The position numbers were made by a program, and so were the translations under genes. Under the pieces are notes generated by a model, which was given only the letters and a program-made list of their open reading frames with translations, was not told the origin of the DNA and made no database searches. A stretch of DNA of 64,000 nt from the NCBI GenBank assembly GCA_031268095.1, contig JAIRXU010000028.1, positions 19,209 through 83,208 on the forward strand, in the 5' to 3' direction. Below, piece after piece: positions 45,782 to 55,833 of this stretch (positions within the stretch are counted from its first letter, which is position 1; every line of letters begins with the position of its first letter). This stretch comes from Oscillospiraceae bacterium. GTDB taxonomy: Bacteria; Bacillota; Clostridia; Oscillospirales; Acutalibacteraceae.

Positions 45782-48229
45782 ATGAACCAGTCCAGCAGCC
45801 GGAAAAAACGGCGAAAACCGGAAAAAAAACAAGCGCAGGCAGGTTCATTGCCGGGGGAAGTTCTGGCGCTGCTGGAAGCGCAAGGGCTGACCACCGTCGA
45901 TTTTCTGTTGGGAATCACCGGCGACATGGACGGCGAAGGCTGTTTTCGCAGCGCCTGGCTGGCCTTCGACGCCAAGGGCCTCTACCTTGCTTTCGGGACA
46001 GAGGCCCTCCGCCGGAAGAAACAAAGGGGGAAATCCCGGACTGCGGCTGTCTATACCTTGGAAGAGCTGCAAACGATTCCTTTGGAGGCCATCGCAAAGC
46101 TGAAAGTGGAGCAGTACGTGACCACCGGGCGGCTGATTGCGGAGATGCCTCCTGCCGGGACGGGCCGTGCTGACCTCACCGGATCTGTCGGCGATCCTTC
46201 CGGAACCGTTCTCCCGGGAAGCGACGACGTCGCGCTGACGCGATTCTCCGTCGGAAAGATCGGGGACTTCCAGCAGCTATGCAGCTGCTTCAACGCCTAT
46301 AAAGAGGGCCGGGACTGGGAAACCTATCTGCCGGCGAAAGACGAAGCGGCCTGCTGCCCCAAATGCGGCCAGCCCTTCCCGCCGGGCAAGCGGATCTGCC
46401 CCGCCTGCGGAAAACAGCAATCCACCGTCCGGCGGCTGTTCGCCTATTTTGGCAGCTACAAGAAAGAAATGGCGCTGGTGCTGCTGACGCTGCTGCTGGG
46501 CTCGGCGTTCACCGTCGCGATGCCAAAGGTCAGTACGCAGCTGCTCTTCGACCAGGTCCTGAACGAAGGCAACGCCAATCCCCTGGCCTGGCGGCTGGCG
46601 GCCCTGGGCTGGGTGGTGCTGGCGGCGGCGGGGATGCGGCTGCTGGACACGGCGATGCATATGCTCTATGATTACATCCTTGCCATCATCCTGCCCAAGA
46701 TGACTTACGACATCAAGCGGCGGATCTTCTCATCTATGCAGCGGCTCTCGGTGGGATTCTATTCCTCGAAGCAGACCGGTTCGCTGATGGAGCGGGTGAC
46801 GCGGGACGCGATGAGCATTTATCTGTTCAGCAGCGAGGACCTGCCGCGGCTGGTGATGAACGTGGTGATGCTGGCGGGAGAATTGGGGCTGATGGTCTTT
46901 CTCAGCTGGAAAATGACGCTGCTGGTGCTTTCGGTGCTGCCGCTGATGGTGCTTCTGCTGATATTCGGGGACCGGATTTTCCGCCGGGTGCACCACCGGA
47001 TCTGGACAGCCAGCGCAAAGCTCACTTCTCTTGTTTCGGATAACATCAACGGCCAGCGGGTGATCAAGGCGTTCGCCAAGGAACCGGACGAGCTGCGGCG
47101 GTTCGAGGGGTTGAGCGGCTCCATGGCCGGGGCGGAGATTGACCAGGCGCGGACGGAAAGCACCCTCTTCCCCTTCATAACGGCGCTGGTCTTCCTGCTG
47201 TCGATGGTCGTGCTGGCGGTGGGCGGGCTGGACGTGCTCGCCGGCAAGATGACAGTCGGGAAGCTGCTGAGCTTTACGATTTATCTGACGATGATCGCGG
47301 AACCGGTGGACTTCCTTTCTTGGATCTCGAACCATTGGGCCCGGGCGATGGACGCCGCCCACCGGGTGTTCGAGATCACCGACACGGAACCTGACCTTCC
47401 GGAAAAGGAAGATCCTGTCCAATTGACAGAAATCCGGGGCGACGTGGAACTGCGGGAACTGGAATTCGCCTACGAGCCGGCGCACCCGGTGATCCGGCAG
47501 GTGAGTCTGCGGGTCGGGGCCGGGCAGATGCTTGGCATCGTCGGCAAAACCGGCGCGGGCAAGACCACCATCGCCAACCTCATTTCCCGCCTCTATGACG
47601 CAAAGGCCGGGGCGGTGCTGCTGGACGGCGTGGATGTGCGGGACTTACCGATGGCGCAGCTGCGCAGGCACATCGGGCTGGTGTCCCAGGATATTTTTCT
47701 CTTCACCGGCAGCATCGCGGACAATATCCGCTACGCCAAACCCGCGGCGGGAATGGCCGAAGTGATGGCCGCCGCCAAAGCCGCCGCCGCGCACAATTTC
47801 ATCATGAAGCTTCCCGACGCCTATGAAACCCGGGTGGGATCCGGGGGCCAGGCCCTCTCCGGCGGGGAACGGCAGCGAATCTCCATCGCCCGGGCCATCC
47901 TCCAAAACCCGAAGATTCTGATCCTTGACGAGGCCACCGCCGCCATGGACACCGCCACAGAGCGGAGCATCCAGGCTTCCCTGGCCAAACTCCAGCAGGG
48001 CCGCACCACCATCGCCATCGCCCACCGGCTCTCAACGCTCCGGGACGCGGACGTCCTGGCGGTGATCGAAGACGGAAAACTGACGGAGTTCGGCTCTTTC
48101 CGGGACCTGCTTCAGCTGCGCGGCGCGTTCTACCGCCTCTATCAGATCCAGAGCCAGGCCATGGCGCAGATGCGGGGAATCGGCACGGACGGCGCGAAGG
48201 AAGAAGAAAAAGAAGAAGATCCATCCTGA
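45782..48229 (+). CDS. ABC exporter (fused TM-ATPase) with extra N-terminal domain and zinc ribbon
   Basis: CPKCGQPFPPGKRICPACGK linker; TM domain; GIVGKTGAGKTTIANLISRLYDAKAGAVLLDG; LSGGERQRISIARAIL. Confidence 0.94.
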   Translation: MNQSSSRKKRRKPEKKQAQAGSLPGEVLALLEAQGLTTVDFLLGITGDMDGEGCFRSAWLAFDAKGLYLAFGTEALRRKKQRGKSRTAAVYTLEELQTIPLEAIAKLKVEQYVTTGRLIAEMPPAGTGRADLTGSVGDPSGTVLPGSDDVALTRFSVGKIGDFQQLCSCFNAYKEGRDWETYLPAKDEAACCPKCGQPFPPGKRICPACGKQQSTVRRLFAYFGSYKKEMALVLLTLLLGSAFTVAMPKVSTQLLFDQVLNEGNANPLAWRLAALGWVVLAAAGMRLLDTAMHMLYDYILAIILPKMTYDIKRRIFSSMQRLSVGFYSSKQTGSLMERVTRDAMSIYLFSSEDLPRLVMNVVMLAGELGLMVFLSWKMTLLVLSVLPLMVLLLIFGDRIFRRVHHRIWTASAKLTSLVSDNINGQRVIKAFAKEPDELRRFEGLSGSMAGAEIDQARTESTLFPFITALVFLLSMVVLAVGGLDVLAGKMTVGKLLSFTIYLTMIAEPVDFLSWISNHWARAMDAAHRVFEITDTEPDLPEKEDPVQLTEIRGDVELRELEFAYEPAHPVIRQVSLRVGAGQMLGIVGKTGAGKTTIANLISRLYDAKAGAVLLDGVDVRDLPMAQLRRHIGLVSQDIFLFTGSIADNIRYAKPAAGMAEVMAAAKAAAAHNFIMKLPDAYETRVGSGGQALSGGERQRISIARAILQNPKILILDEATAAMDTATERSIQASLAKLQQGRTTIAIAHRLSTLRDADVLAVIEDGKLTEFGSFRDLLQLRGAFYRLYQIQSQAMAQMRGIGTDGAKEEEKEEDPS

Positions 48230-48272
48230 TTCTACGGGAATCACGATTTCTCCCGAAAGCGAGGGTATTGCT

Positions 48273-48788
48273 ATGACAGACGAAACGATCCCCGGCACGG
48301 ACTGGGTCACCCTGGCGGATCTGCCGGACGCGCGGTTTTACCGCAACCAAAACGGTTTCCTGGCCCTGAAGGCCGGGGGACGCGACTACCGCCGGGTCAC
48401 GCTGCGCCGTGCCCTGCCGTTCACCGACCCGGCAAAGTACATCTGCGTCATCGACACGGAGGAGCACGAAATTGCCGTGATTGAGGACTTGGCCGCGCTG
48501 GATGAAGACACCCGCGCGCTGATCGAAGCGGAATTGGCGGTGCGCTACTTTTGTCCGGAGATCAGCGAGGTTAAGCGCATCCAGGAGAAGCTGGGGACTT
48601 ATTACCTGGACGTAGCGATCGGCGCGTTCGAAAAGACCGTGGCGGTCAAGGACGTCGGCAAAAACCTCAAGCAGCTGGAGGACGGCGCGCTGCTGGTCAC
48701 CGATACGGACGGCAACCGCTACCGCATTGCGGACTTGGGTCATTTGGCCCGGAAGAACCTGCGGATGCTTGAGCCCTATCTGTACTGA
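48273..48788 (+). CDS. DUF1854-like small protein between two ABC exporters
   Basis: ...ADLPDARFYRNQNGFLALKAGGRDYRRVTLRRALPFTDPAKYICVIDTEEHEIAVIEDLAALDEDTRALIEAELAVRYFCPEISEVKRIQEKLG.... Confidence 0.8.
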   Translation: MTDETIPGTDWVTLADLPDARFYRNQNGFLALKAGGRDYRRVTLRRALPFTDPAKYICVIDTEEHEIAVIEDLAALDEDTRALIEAELAVRYFCPEISEVKRIQEKLGTYYLDVAIGAFEKTVAVKDVGKNLKQLEDGALLVTDTDGNRYRIADLGHLARKNLRMLEPYLY

Positions 48789-48867
48789 ATGCTCCCCCCA
48801 TGATTTCCCCCGTTTCTGCATTGCTTTGCATGACTTCATGGCCGTATTCCAGGAAGGAGGCCTTCCC

Positions 48868-51051
48868 ATGCCTATCACTGTTGCCTTTGACCTCAACCCG
48901 GCGGGAGAGCTCTGCCGGGGCGAACTCCAATGGGAGGGCGGGACACTCGCCGCCCGCACCGGAGAAGAACCGTTTTTCACCCGAGCGCTGGATGATATCG
49001 CAGAAGCCCGGGTGCATACTGACGTGGGCTGCGGGCAGCTGGAGCTGCTTGCGCGCGCACCGGACGGCGGGACCGGCGGGCCGGCGGAGGCGATCTCCGT
49101 CTGCCGCTTTTCCCTCAACTGCCTGGAGGCGCTGGGGGAGTTTTGCAAGTCCCTCAACCACTACCTGGAGACAGGCGAACTGGTTCCGCCGCAGACCGGT
49201 CAGGGAACTCACTGCCCGAAATGCGGACGCAGCCTCCCGCCGGGGATCCGTGTATGCCTGTTCTGCGTAGACACGCGGGCGATATGGCGGCGGGCTTTTG
49301 GCATGATGAAAACCATCTGGCCGTCGCTGCTGCTGGCAGGACTTTGCATGACGCTGTTTAACCTCAGCAAGCTGGCGATTCCCCTGGCCAACCGCTGGCT
49401 GCTGGATCATGTCCTGGCCCCCGCAGAGGGGATCGGCACACTGCCGTTCGGCTGGAGTCCCGCCGCCGCCATTCTTTGGATGGGCGGCGGAATGGCGCTG
49501 TGTTTCGCCGTAGGACAGGTGTTCCTCGGCCTGAGCGGCCACCTGGCCCGGCGGGGCAGTTCTCTCTTTTCGCATACCCTGCGCGGCACGGTCTACGACA
49601 AAGTACAGAATCTTCCAGTCGCGGCGATCTCTCAAAAAACCAGCGGGGACCTGATGAAGCGGGTCTTGCAGGACACCGACAAGGTCCGGGATTTTTGCAG
49701 CGAACTGGGGCGGGCGTCGGTTGAAAAGATCATCCTGCTGACGACGGTGGCGGTGGTGCTCTTTGTCACGCAGCCGCTGCTGGCCGTCCTGGCGCTGGTC
49801 CCCGTTCCGCTGACGATTCTCTTCTTCCGCCGCTTTTGGCGGTCAATCGGCTGGATTTACCACAAAATGTGGCAGTGCGCCTCGCGGGAAACGTCGGTGC
49901 TGCACGACATCATCAAAGGCATCCGGGTGGTGAAGACCTTCGGAACGGAGGAACGGGAGATTGCAAAGTTCTCCGCCGTCAGCCGCCGCCTGACGGATAT
50001 TTGTATCCGGGGCGACAAGCTTTGGGCGCTGATCAACCCCTTTCCCCGCTACGCAATGGTCGCGGGGGAGCTGCTGGTGCTCTATTTCGGCGGACGGATG
50101 GTGCTGCAAGGCACACTGAGCCTGGGGACGCTGGTGGCGTTCAATCTCTACCTGGCCTACCTCTACGAGCCGCTGCGCTGGATGGCCGCCCTGCCCCGCC
50201 GGCTGGCGGAAACAACAACCTGCCTGGTGAAAATCTTCGAAATCCTGGACGAGCCCCGGACCCTGCCGGCGACCCAGGATCCGATCCGGGAGGGGATCGA
50301 CGGGGCCATTGCTTTCGATGCGGTCCAGTTCGGTTATAAGCCCTACGAACCCGTGCTGCGGCAGGTCAGCCTGCAAATCCGCCCCCGAGAAATGATTGGC
50401 CTGGTGGGGCATTCCGGGGCGGGCAAGAGCACGATGATCAACCTGGTGATGCGGCTATATGACGCGGACCGGGGGCAGCTGCGGCTGGGAGACCGGGACA
50501 TTAAGGAATATGACTACACCTACTTGCGGGAAAACATTGGCGTGGTATTCCAGGAAACATTTCTCTTTGCCGGGACGGTTTATGACAATATTGCCTACGC
50601 CAAGCCCGGAGCTTCCCCGGCCGACGTCATCCGCGCGGCGAAAACCGCCAACGCCCATGAATTCATCGTTAAGCTTCCGGACGGATACAATACCCTCGTT
50701 GGCGAGGATGGGCACACCCTTTCCGGCGGGGAGCGGCAGCGGGTCGCGATTGCCCGGGCGGTGCTGAAGGATCCGAAGATCCTGATCCTCGACGAAGCCA
50801 CCAGCGCCCTGGACCCGGAGACGGAAAGCAAGATCCAGCAAGCGCTGGAGCGGCTGGTCAAAAACCGCACCACCATCGCCATCGCGCACCGGCTCTCCAC
50901 CCTCCGCCACGCCGACCGGCTGGCCGTCATTGAGCAAGGCCGCCTGGCGGAACTCGGCTCCCATAAGGAACTGCTGACCAAACGCGGGATCTATTATGGA
51001 TTGGTCATGGCGCAGAACGAGATGGGGAAGGCGGAGAAGGAGCGAGGATGA
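48868..51051 (+). CDS. Second ABC exporter with N-terminal domain and zinc-ribbon-like motif
   Basis: MPITVAFDLNPAGELCRGELQWEGG... CPKCGRSLPPGIRVCLFC; GLVGHSGAGKSTMINLVMRLYDADRG; LSGGERQRVAIARAVLKDPKILILDEATSALD. AAGGAGG RBS; start shortened from the track ORF. Confidence 0.93.
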   Translation: MPITVAFDLNPAGELCRGELQWEGGTLAARTGEEPFFTRALDDIAEARVHTDVGCGQLELLARAPDGGTGGPAEAISVCRFSLNCLEALGEFCKSLNHYLETGELVPPQTGQGTHCPKCGRSLPPGIRVCLFCVDTRAIWRRAFGMMKTIWPSLLLAGLCMTLFNLSKLAIPLANRWLLDHVLAPAEGIGTLPFGWSPAAAILWMGGGMALCFAVGQVFLGLSGHLARRGSSLFSHTLRGTVYDKVQNLPVAAISQKTSGDLMKRVLQDTDKVRDFCSELGRASVEKIILLTTVAVVLFVTQPLLAVLALVPVPLTILFFRRFWRSIGWIYHKMWQCASRETSVLHDIIKGIRVVKTFGTEEREIAKFSAVSRRLTDICIRGDKLWALINPFPRYAMVAGELLVLYFGGRMVLQGTLSLGTLVAFNLYLAYLYEPLRWMAALPRRLAETTTCLVKIFEILDEPRTLPATQDPIREGIDGAIAFDAVQFGYKPYEPVLRQVSLQIRPREMIGLVGHSGAGKSTMINLVMRLYDADRGQLRLGDRDIKEYDYTYLRENIGVVFQETFLFAGTVYDNIAYAKPGASPADVIRAAKTANAHEFIVKLPDGYNTLVGEDGHTLSGGERQRVAIARAVLKDPKILILDEATSALDPETESKIQQALERLVKNRTTIAIAHRLSTLRHADRLAVIEQGRLAELGSHKELLTKRGIYYGLVMAQNEMGKAEKERG

Positions 51052-51141
51052 CCAAAGCCGTCATGATCATGGCGCAAGCGCCGTTTTGAACCGTTCTCTC
51101 TTAACGATCAGGCGCTATTACACAAAACCAGTCCACAAATC

Positions 51142-51164
51142 AAGGCCGCCCCTCCGGGCGGCTT
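51142..51164 (+). terminator. Terminator after the ABC/DUF1854 operon
   Basis: AAGGCCGCCC-CTCC-GGGCGGCTTT. Confidence 0.75.
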
Positions 51165-51269
51165 TGTTCATATCAAAACACGGATGCAGCGATGCGGACG
51201 GCGACAGGGCCTTGAAATATTTGGAACTCACGGGGAGAATTTTTTTCCAAAAAATACAGAGTTGCCCTC

Positions 51270-51298
51270 TTGACTTGTCCTGTGCAGAAGTATATAAT
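51270..51298 (+). promoter_or_regulatory. Promoter of the acyl-ligase/ACP/acyltransferase operon
   Basis: TTGACT (51270-51275) - 17 bp - TATAAT (51293-51298). Confidence 0.8.
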
Positions 51299-51409
51299 TT
51301 AAAAAGTCAGGAAATGCCCAATGATGCCCAAATAAATTCACATTAGAAATTCGTGCGAACATTAAAAACAGTATATTTCCCTAGCCGCAACGAGAAGGAG
51401 GGCACCGCC

Positions 51410-53041
51410 ATGAAAAACAAACGCTACCCTTACTACGAGTTCGAACAGGCCGGAAGCATCTGGGATTTGCTTATGCTTTCAGTGCAGAATTACGGCGCCA
51501 AAGACGTCTTTGTTTTCAAGCGCGGCAAGGCTCTGCACCGCAAAACATATGCGGAATTATCCGGCGAAGCCCATGCTCTGGCCGCCTATTTTATCCAGGA
51601 AGGGTATGTGCGCCAAAAAATCGCCATATTGGGCGAAAATTCCTACGACTGGATTGTCTCATGGTTCGGTATTGTCCTTTCCGGAAATATTGCCGTACCG
51701 ATCGATAAATTGCTTCTTCCGGAACAGGTTGTGTTTATTCTAAATGATGTTAACGCTGCCGCCGTTGTGCACTCGAAACAATATACCGAAATTGTTCCCG
51801 AAACCCTCGAAGACGGGACGCCGCTGCGCAGACTGTGCATGGAAACCGACCTCACCGCTTGCGTGGAACAGGGCGCGGCGCGGCTGCAATCGGAAGGGCA
51901 AATAACGGTTGCCAATACCACCGGCAAAGACGAAACCGCGCTGATTATCTACACCTCCGGCACCACCGGTATTGCCAAGGGCGTTGCCCTCACGCAGGAC
52001 AACCTATGCGCCGACATGAACAGCCTGACCCAAGTCGCGCTGTTCGAGGGGAAGGGCCTGCTGGTGCTGCCGCTGAACCATGTTTACGCTTTCCAGAGCC
52101 TGCTGGTGTTCATGGCCGAAGGCGTAACGACCTACATCAGCGTGAGCCTGAAGCGGGTTTCGCAGGAGCTGAAGGAATACCAGCCCAGCGCCATGTGCGT
52201 CGTTCCGCTGTTTCTCGAAACAATGTACGGAAAAGTCATGGCCAGCGCCCAAAAGCAGGGCATCGAAAAACAGCTCAAGCTGCTGATGAAGCTGAGCCTG
52301 GCGCTTTTGGAGTTGGGCATCGACGTGCGGCGGCGCCTGTTCAAGCGTATTCTGGATGAATTTGGCGGCGGCCTGAGTACCGTTATTTGCGGCGGCGCGC
52401 CCATTGATATCGGCTATGTGCGGGCGTTTCGGGCCTTTGGCGTGAATGTGATGCCGGGCTACGGCATTACCGAATGCTCACCGGTGATCGCCGGCAGCCG
52501 TAACGAACATCACCGCGACGGCAGCGTCGGCCAGCCCATCCCCGGCGCGGAAATCAGGACCGACGCGCCCGACGGCGAGGGTGAGGGCGAACTGCTGGTG
52601 CGGGGCCGAATGGTGATGCATGGCTATTACAACAACGAAGCCGCCACCCGTGAGGCTTTTGACGGCGAATGGTTCAAAACCGGTGACATTGGATACCTGG
52701 ACAAAGACGGTTTTGTATACATCACGGGCAGGAAGAAAAACATTATTATCCTGAGCAACGGCAAAAATTTGTACCCGGAGGAACTGGAAATTCAGCTGAT
52801 GAAGATCCCGGCGGTAAGCGAGGTTGTCGTTTATGAATACGAGCGGCAGGTCGCGGCGGAGATTTTTCCCAACGCCGACTGGCTGGCGGAAAACGAAATC
52901 ACGGACACCCTGCGATACCTGGAGCAAGTGGTTGAGAAGCTCAACAAACACCTGCCCTTATATAAGAATATCACAAAACTGAAGCTGCGGGATATCGACT
53001 TCCCGAAGACTTCCACTCAGAAAATCAGGAGGAACAAGTGA
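51410..53041 (+). CDS. AMP-dependent acyl-CoA/acyl-ACP synthetase
   Basis: TALIIYTSGTTGIAKGVALTQDNL...MPGYGITECSPVIAGSRNEHHRDGSVGQPIPGAEI...WFKTGDIGYLDKDGFVYITGRKKNIIILSNGKNLYPEELE. Confidence 0.95.
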   Translation: MKNKRYPYYEFEQAGSIWDLLMLSVQNYGAKDVFVFKRGKALHRKTYAELSGEAHALAAYFIQEGYVRQKIAILGENSYDWIVSWFGIVLSGNIAVPIDKLLLPEQVVFILNDVNAAAVVHSKQYTEIVPETLEDGTPLRRLCMETDLTACVEQGAARLQSEGQITVANTTGKDETALIIYTSGTTGIAKGVALTQDNLCADMNSLTQVALFEGKGLLVLPLNHVYAFQSLLVFMAEGVTTYISVSLKRVSQELKEYQPSAMCVVPLFLETMYGKVMASAQKQGIEKQLKLLMKLSLALLELGIDVRRRLFKRILDEFGGGLSTVICGGAPIDIGYVRAFRAFGVNVMPGYGITECSPVIAGSRNEHHRDGSVGQPIPGAEIRTDAPDGEGEGELLVRGRMVMHGYYNNEAATREAFDGEWFKTGDIGYLDKDGFVYITGRKKNIIILSNGKNLYPEELEIQLMKIPAVSEVVVYEYERQVAAEIFPNADWLAENEITDTLRYLEQVVEKLNKHLPLYKNITKLKLRDIDFPKTSTQKIRRNK

Positions 53042-53268
53042 TGAAGAACGATTTGAGAGCAACCGTTCTGGGACTGCTGGCCGAGCACACGAACCTCGAC
53101 CCCATCACCATGGAAAGTGATTTTGTGAAGGATTTCGGCCTGAGCTCCCTGGAAATTGCGGAGCTGATCTGCTCCATTGAAGACGACCTGGATGTGGAAA
53201 TTTCCGAAAGCGCTCTGACGCATATCAAAACGGTGGGCGATCTCTGCAAGTACATCGACGCGATGTAA
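53041..53268 (+). CDS. Acyl carrier protein
   Basis: MKNDLRATVLGLLAEHTNLDPITMESDFVKDFGLSSLEIAELICSIEDDLDVEISESALTHIKTVGDLCKYIDAM; phosphopantetheine-site-like GLSSLE. Confidence 0.93.
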   Translation: MKNDLRATVLGLLAEHTNLDPITMESDFVKDFGLSSLEIAELICSIEDDLDVEISESALTHIKTVGDLCKYIDAM

Positions 53269-53291
53269 GGGCGAAAGAAAGGCGGTGAAGT

Positions 53292-54527
53292 ATGCCCCAG
53301 AAAAAACGCAAAAAGGCCGACCATACCTCGTTCTGGTATTATGGCGCGGGGCAGTTGATTTGTTCGGTCATCACGCGTTCGCACGACATTCACATTGACA
53401 ACGCCGAAACGAAAGACCTCCAGCCGCCGTTCATCGCCCTGGGTAACCACCAGGGCCAGTGGGATTGGGCCTATGCGGCCAAGGCGCTACTGCCGCATAA
53501 ACTGCGGATCATGCTCACCCGATACCAGCTGTTCCGCCCTGTCGCGGGCTGGCTGATGCTGAAAACGGGGGCGATCCCCAAAAGTCAATTTGCGGCGGAC
53601 GCGGCGGCGGTGCGAGAGGTGCTGCGTACAATCAAGCGCGGCGGCGCCGTATTTATGTACCCTTCGGGCCGGATTTCTCTGTTCGGCGAAGACGCGAAGC
53701 CCTTCCGGGGAACTTACGAGCTGCTCTGCCACCTCAAAGTGCCTGTGGTGATGGTGCGCCTGGACGGCAGTTACCGCACCGGCCCGCGCTACAATCCAGA
53801 GATCAAAAAAAGCGGCCGGGTGGACGTGAAGACCAGCGTACTGTTCACGCCTGAAGAACTGCAAACCCTGCCGGAGGAAGAAGCGCGCGCCAGACTCGAC
53901 GCCGCGTTCAGCCACGACGACTTCGCCTCGCCAAACCAGGGGCCCTATAAAAGCAAAAATTTGATTGCCGGGCTGGAAGATTTGCTGTATCTCTGCCCCC
54001 GGTGCAAAAGCGACTTCACGATGAAAACCGAAGGCACGGGCGTGATCCAATGCGAAAACTGCGGATTTTCGGCGACAATGGACGACCATTTCCGGCTCAC
54101 GGGGGACGAAGAATGCCCCGCGACCATTTCGGCATGGGGCCGTTTCATTCGGGCCGAAGAACGCCGGCGCGCCGACGCAAACCCGGATTATTCTCTGCAA
54201 AGTGAGATGCAGCTGTGCGAACATGTGAAGTGGAACGAGATGCTTTCGCCCGTTGGCACGGTACTGGCAACCTATGACGCGCAGGGGTTTCACCTCAAGG
54301 GCGACCGGCACGGCGAACCTTTCGAGCGTTTTTACAGCTGCGCGGAATATCCGGCCATTCACTTCCTCGACAAAATTTATATCATCGTGCCAGACAACGA
54401 GGACGTCATCTGCGCCATGCCTCCCACCGCCGCCCAGGTGTCAAAGTTCGCCGTCGTTTCCGAAGTGTTTTCCGACAGGGCGGCGGAAACCGCGGCTGAG
54501 GCAAAAACACCGGCACTGGCGCGGTAG
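53292..54527 (+). CDS. PlsC-like 1-acyl-glycerol-3-phosphate acyltransferase with C-terminal zinc-ribbon extension
   Basis: FIALGNHQGQWDWAYAA (NHxxxxD-like), VFMYPSGRISLFGEDAKPFRGTYEL; then CPRCKSDFTMKTEGTGVIQCENCGFSATMDDHF. Confidence 0.82.
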   Translation: MPQKKRKKADHTSFWYYGAGQLICSVITRSHDIHIDNAETKDLQPPFIALGNHQGQWDWAYAAKALLPHKLRIMLTRYQLFRPVAGWLMLKTGAIPKSQFAADAAAVREVLRTIKRGGAVFMYPSGRISLFGEDAKPFRGTYELLCHLKVPVVMVRLDGSYRTGPRYNPEIKKSGRVDVKTSVLFTPEELQTLPEEEARARLDAAFSHDDFASPNQGPYKSKNLIAGLEDLLYLCPRCKSDFTMKTEGTGVIQCENCGFSATMDDHFRLTGDEECPATISAWGRFIRAEERRRADANPDYSLQSEMQLCEHVKWNEMLSPVGTVLATYDAQGFHLKGDRHGEPFERFYSCAEYPAIHFLDKIYIIVPDNEDVICAMPPTAAQVSKFAVVSEVFSDRAAETAAEAKTPALAR

Positions 54528-54609
54528 TGTTTTTGCGACGCTGTTGTAGAGCTATTAAGAATAGGCCCATGGGAACCCCGAAAATAGGGGAACAACAAAA
54601 GCCGTCTGG

Positions 54610-55158
54610 TTACTGCACAAATTTTCGCTTGAATTGAGCAACAACTTGACCGCCCGGCTGGGCTTCGAATTTATAATCGCCCTTGAAGGCCACACCGAAC
54701 TGGTCCGTCACGAATAACGTATTATAGCGGGTATAGGTCAAGAATTCGATGGTTTGGCCGTTTTTGACCGGACCGATTTTCACGCCGTTGAGCCAAACCG
54801 ACTGCGCCACCGCCATGCCGTAAAAGCCGGACTTACGGGTGAAGACGATCTTGCAGGGAGCGGACAGCAGTTCCTCCGGCCGCGCCACCAGGGGCGGAGA
54901 CTCGAATTTCTTGCCGCAAGCGCCGCAGCGGTATTGCGTTGGCTCAAAGGTGTAGTCGTCCTGGGTCATGGAGTTCGCCACCAAATTGCCGACAGCGCCG
55001 AAAGCCAGCCCAACGCCAATGGATTTCCCCAGAGCGCCTTTCTTACCGAGGACCTGAAAATTTCCGCCGCCGCCGCAGTGCGGGCACTGCAAATAATACA
55101 GGCTGGGGAGAACAACGGCCGACTGCTGCGCCGGAACGGGATTGATCTGATTTTCCAT
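54610..55158 (-). CDS. Zinc-ribbon-containing hypothetical protein
   Basis: MENQINPVPAQQSAVVLPSLYYLQCPHCGGGGNFQVLGKKGALGKSIGVGLAFGAVGNLVANSMTQDDYTFEPTQYRCGACGKKFESP... Confidence 0.75.
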   Translation of the reverse strand: MENQINPVPAQQSAVVLPSLYYLQCPHCGGGGNFQVLGKKGALGKSIGVGLAFGAVGNLVANSMTQDDYTFEPTQYRCGACGKKFESPPLVARPEELLSAPCKIVFTRKSGFYGMAVAQSVWLNGVKIGPVKNGQTIEFLTYTRYNTLFVTDQFGVAFKGDYKFEAQPGGQVVAQFKRKFVQ

Positions 55159-55222
55159 GCGAAAGCCTCCTTTTTTCTCCATTATGCCACATTTTTTGGC
55201 CAACGTCAATCTTTTTTTGAAT

Positions 55223-55792
55223 TTATTCGGCCGCCGCTTCCCGCCAAAGGACATATTCGACCGCCGTCCGCGCCAGGAACGCTTCGGTCATCTCCGGCGG
55301 AAAGGCCCCCGAGGGCCCGATGCAATTTTCCCGGTGCCAGCGATGGTTCCTCTCGAGAAACGCCCGGACTTCTTCCGCCGCCGCGCCGCGCGTGACGCCG
55401 TAGTCCCGCAGCGGGACGTCTTCCATGGCCGCCCAAATTTCCGCTGCCCAGGAAGCCCGGTGAAACGCCCAGCTCCCGGCTTGGGCAATCTCCTCCCGGT
55501 AGGACGCGAACCAGCCGTTGCCCGCTCTCTGCTGGTAGGCCCGCAGGTATGTCGTATCCCAGCGCCAGTCCAGATAAAAATGCAACAGCGCGCCTTCCGC
55601 AAAATCGCCCGCGGTTTCCCGGGCGAGGGCCGAAAGCGCAGGCATGCGGTCCGTCAGGTCGCGGAAGTGCGAAGCGTCTTTCTCGTGCCAGCCGCGCACC
55701 GCATCCGGCGCGACAGTTCCCAGAAAAAACAGCGCACTGCCCGCCGGGCGGACCAGCCGCGCCAGCTGCAAATGGGTCATGGACCCAGGCAT
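55223..55792 (-). CDS. Hypothetical protein, possibly zinc-dependent phospholipase C-like family
   Basis: MPGSMTHLQLARLVRPAGSALFFLGTVAPDAVRGWHEKDASHFRDLTDRMPAL...FAEGALLHFYLDWRWDTTYL; good protein-like composition. Confidence 0.55.
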   Translation of the reverse strand: MPGSMTHLQLARLVRPAGSALFFLGTVAPDAVRGWHEKDASHFRDLTDRMPALSALARETAGDFAEGALLHFYLDWRWDTTYLRAYQQRAGNGWFASYREEIAQAGSWAFHRASWAAEIWAAMEDVPLRDYGVTRGAAAEEVRAFLERNHRWHRENCIGPSGAFPPEMTEAFLARTAVEYVLWREAAAE

Positions 55793-55833
55793 GAAAATCC
55801 TCCTTTTTTGGGAAACGACAAGGGGCGTCCTGG

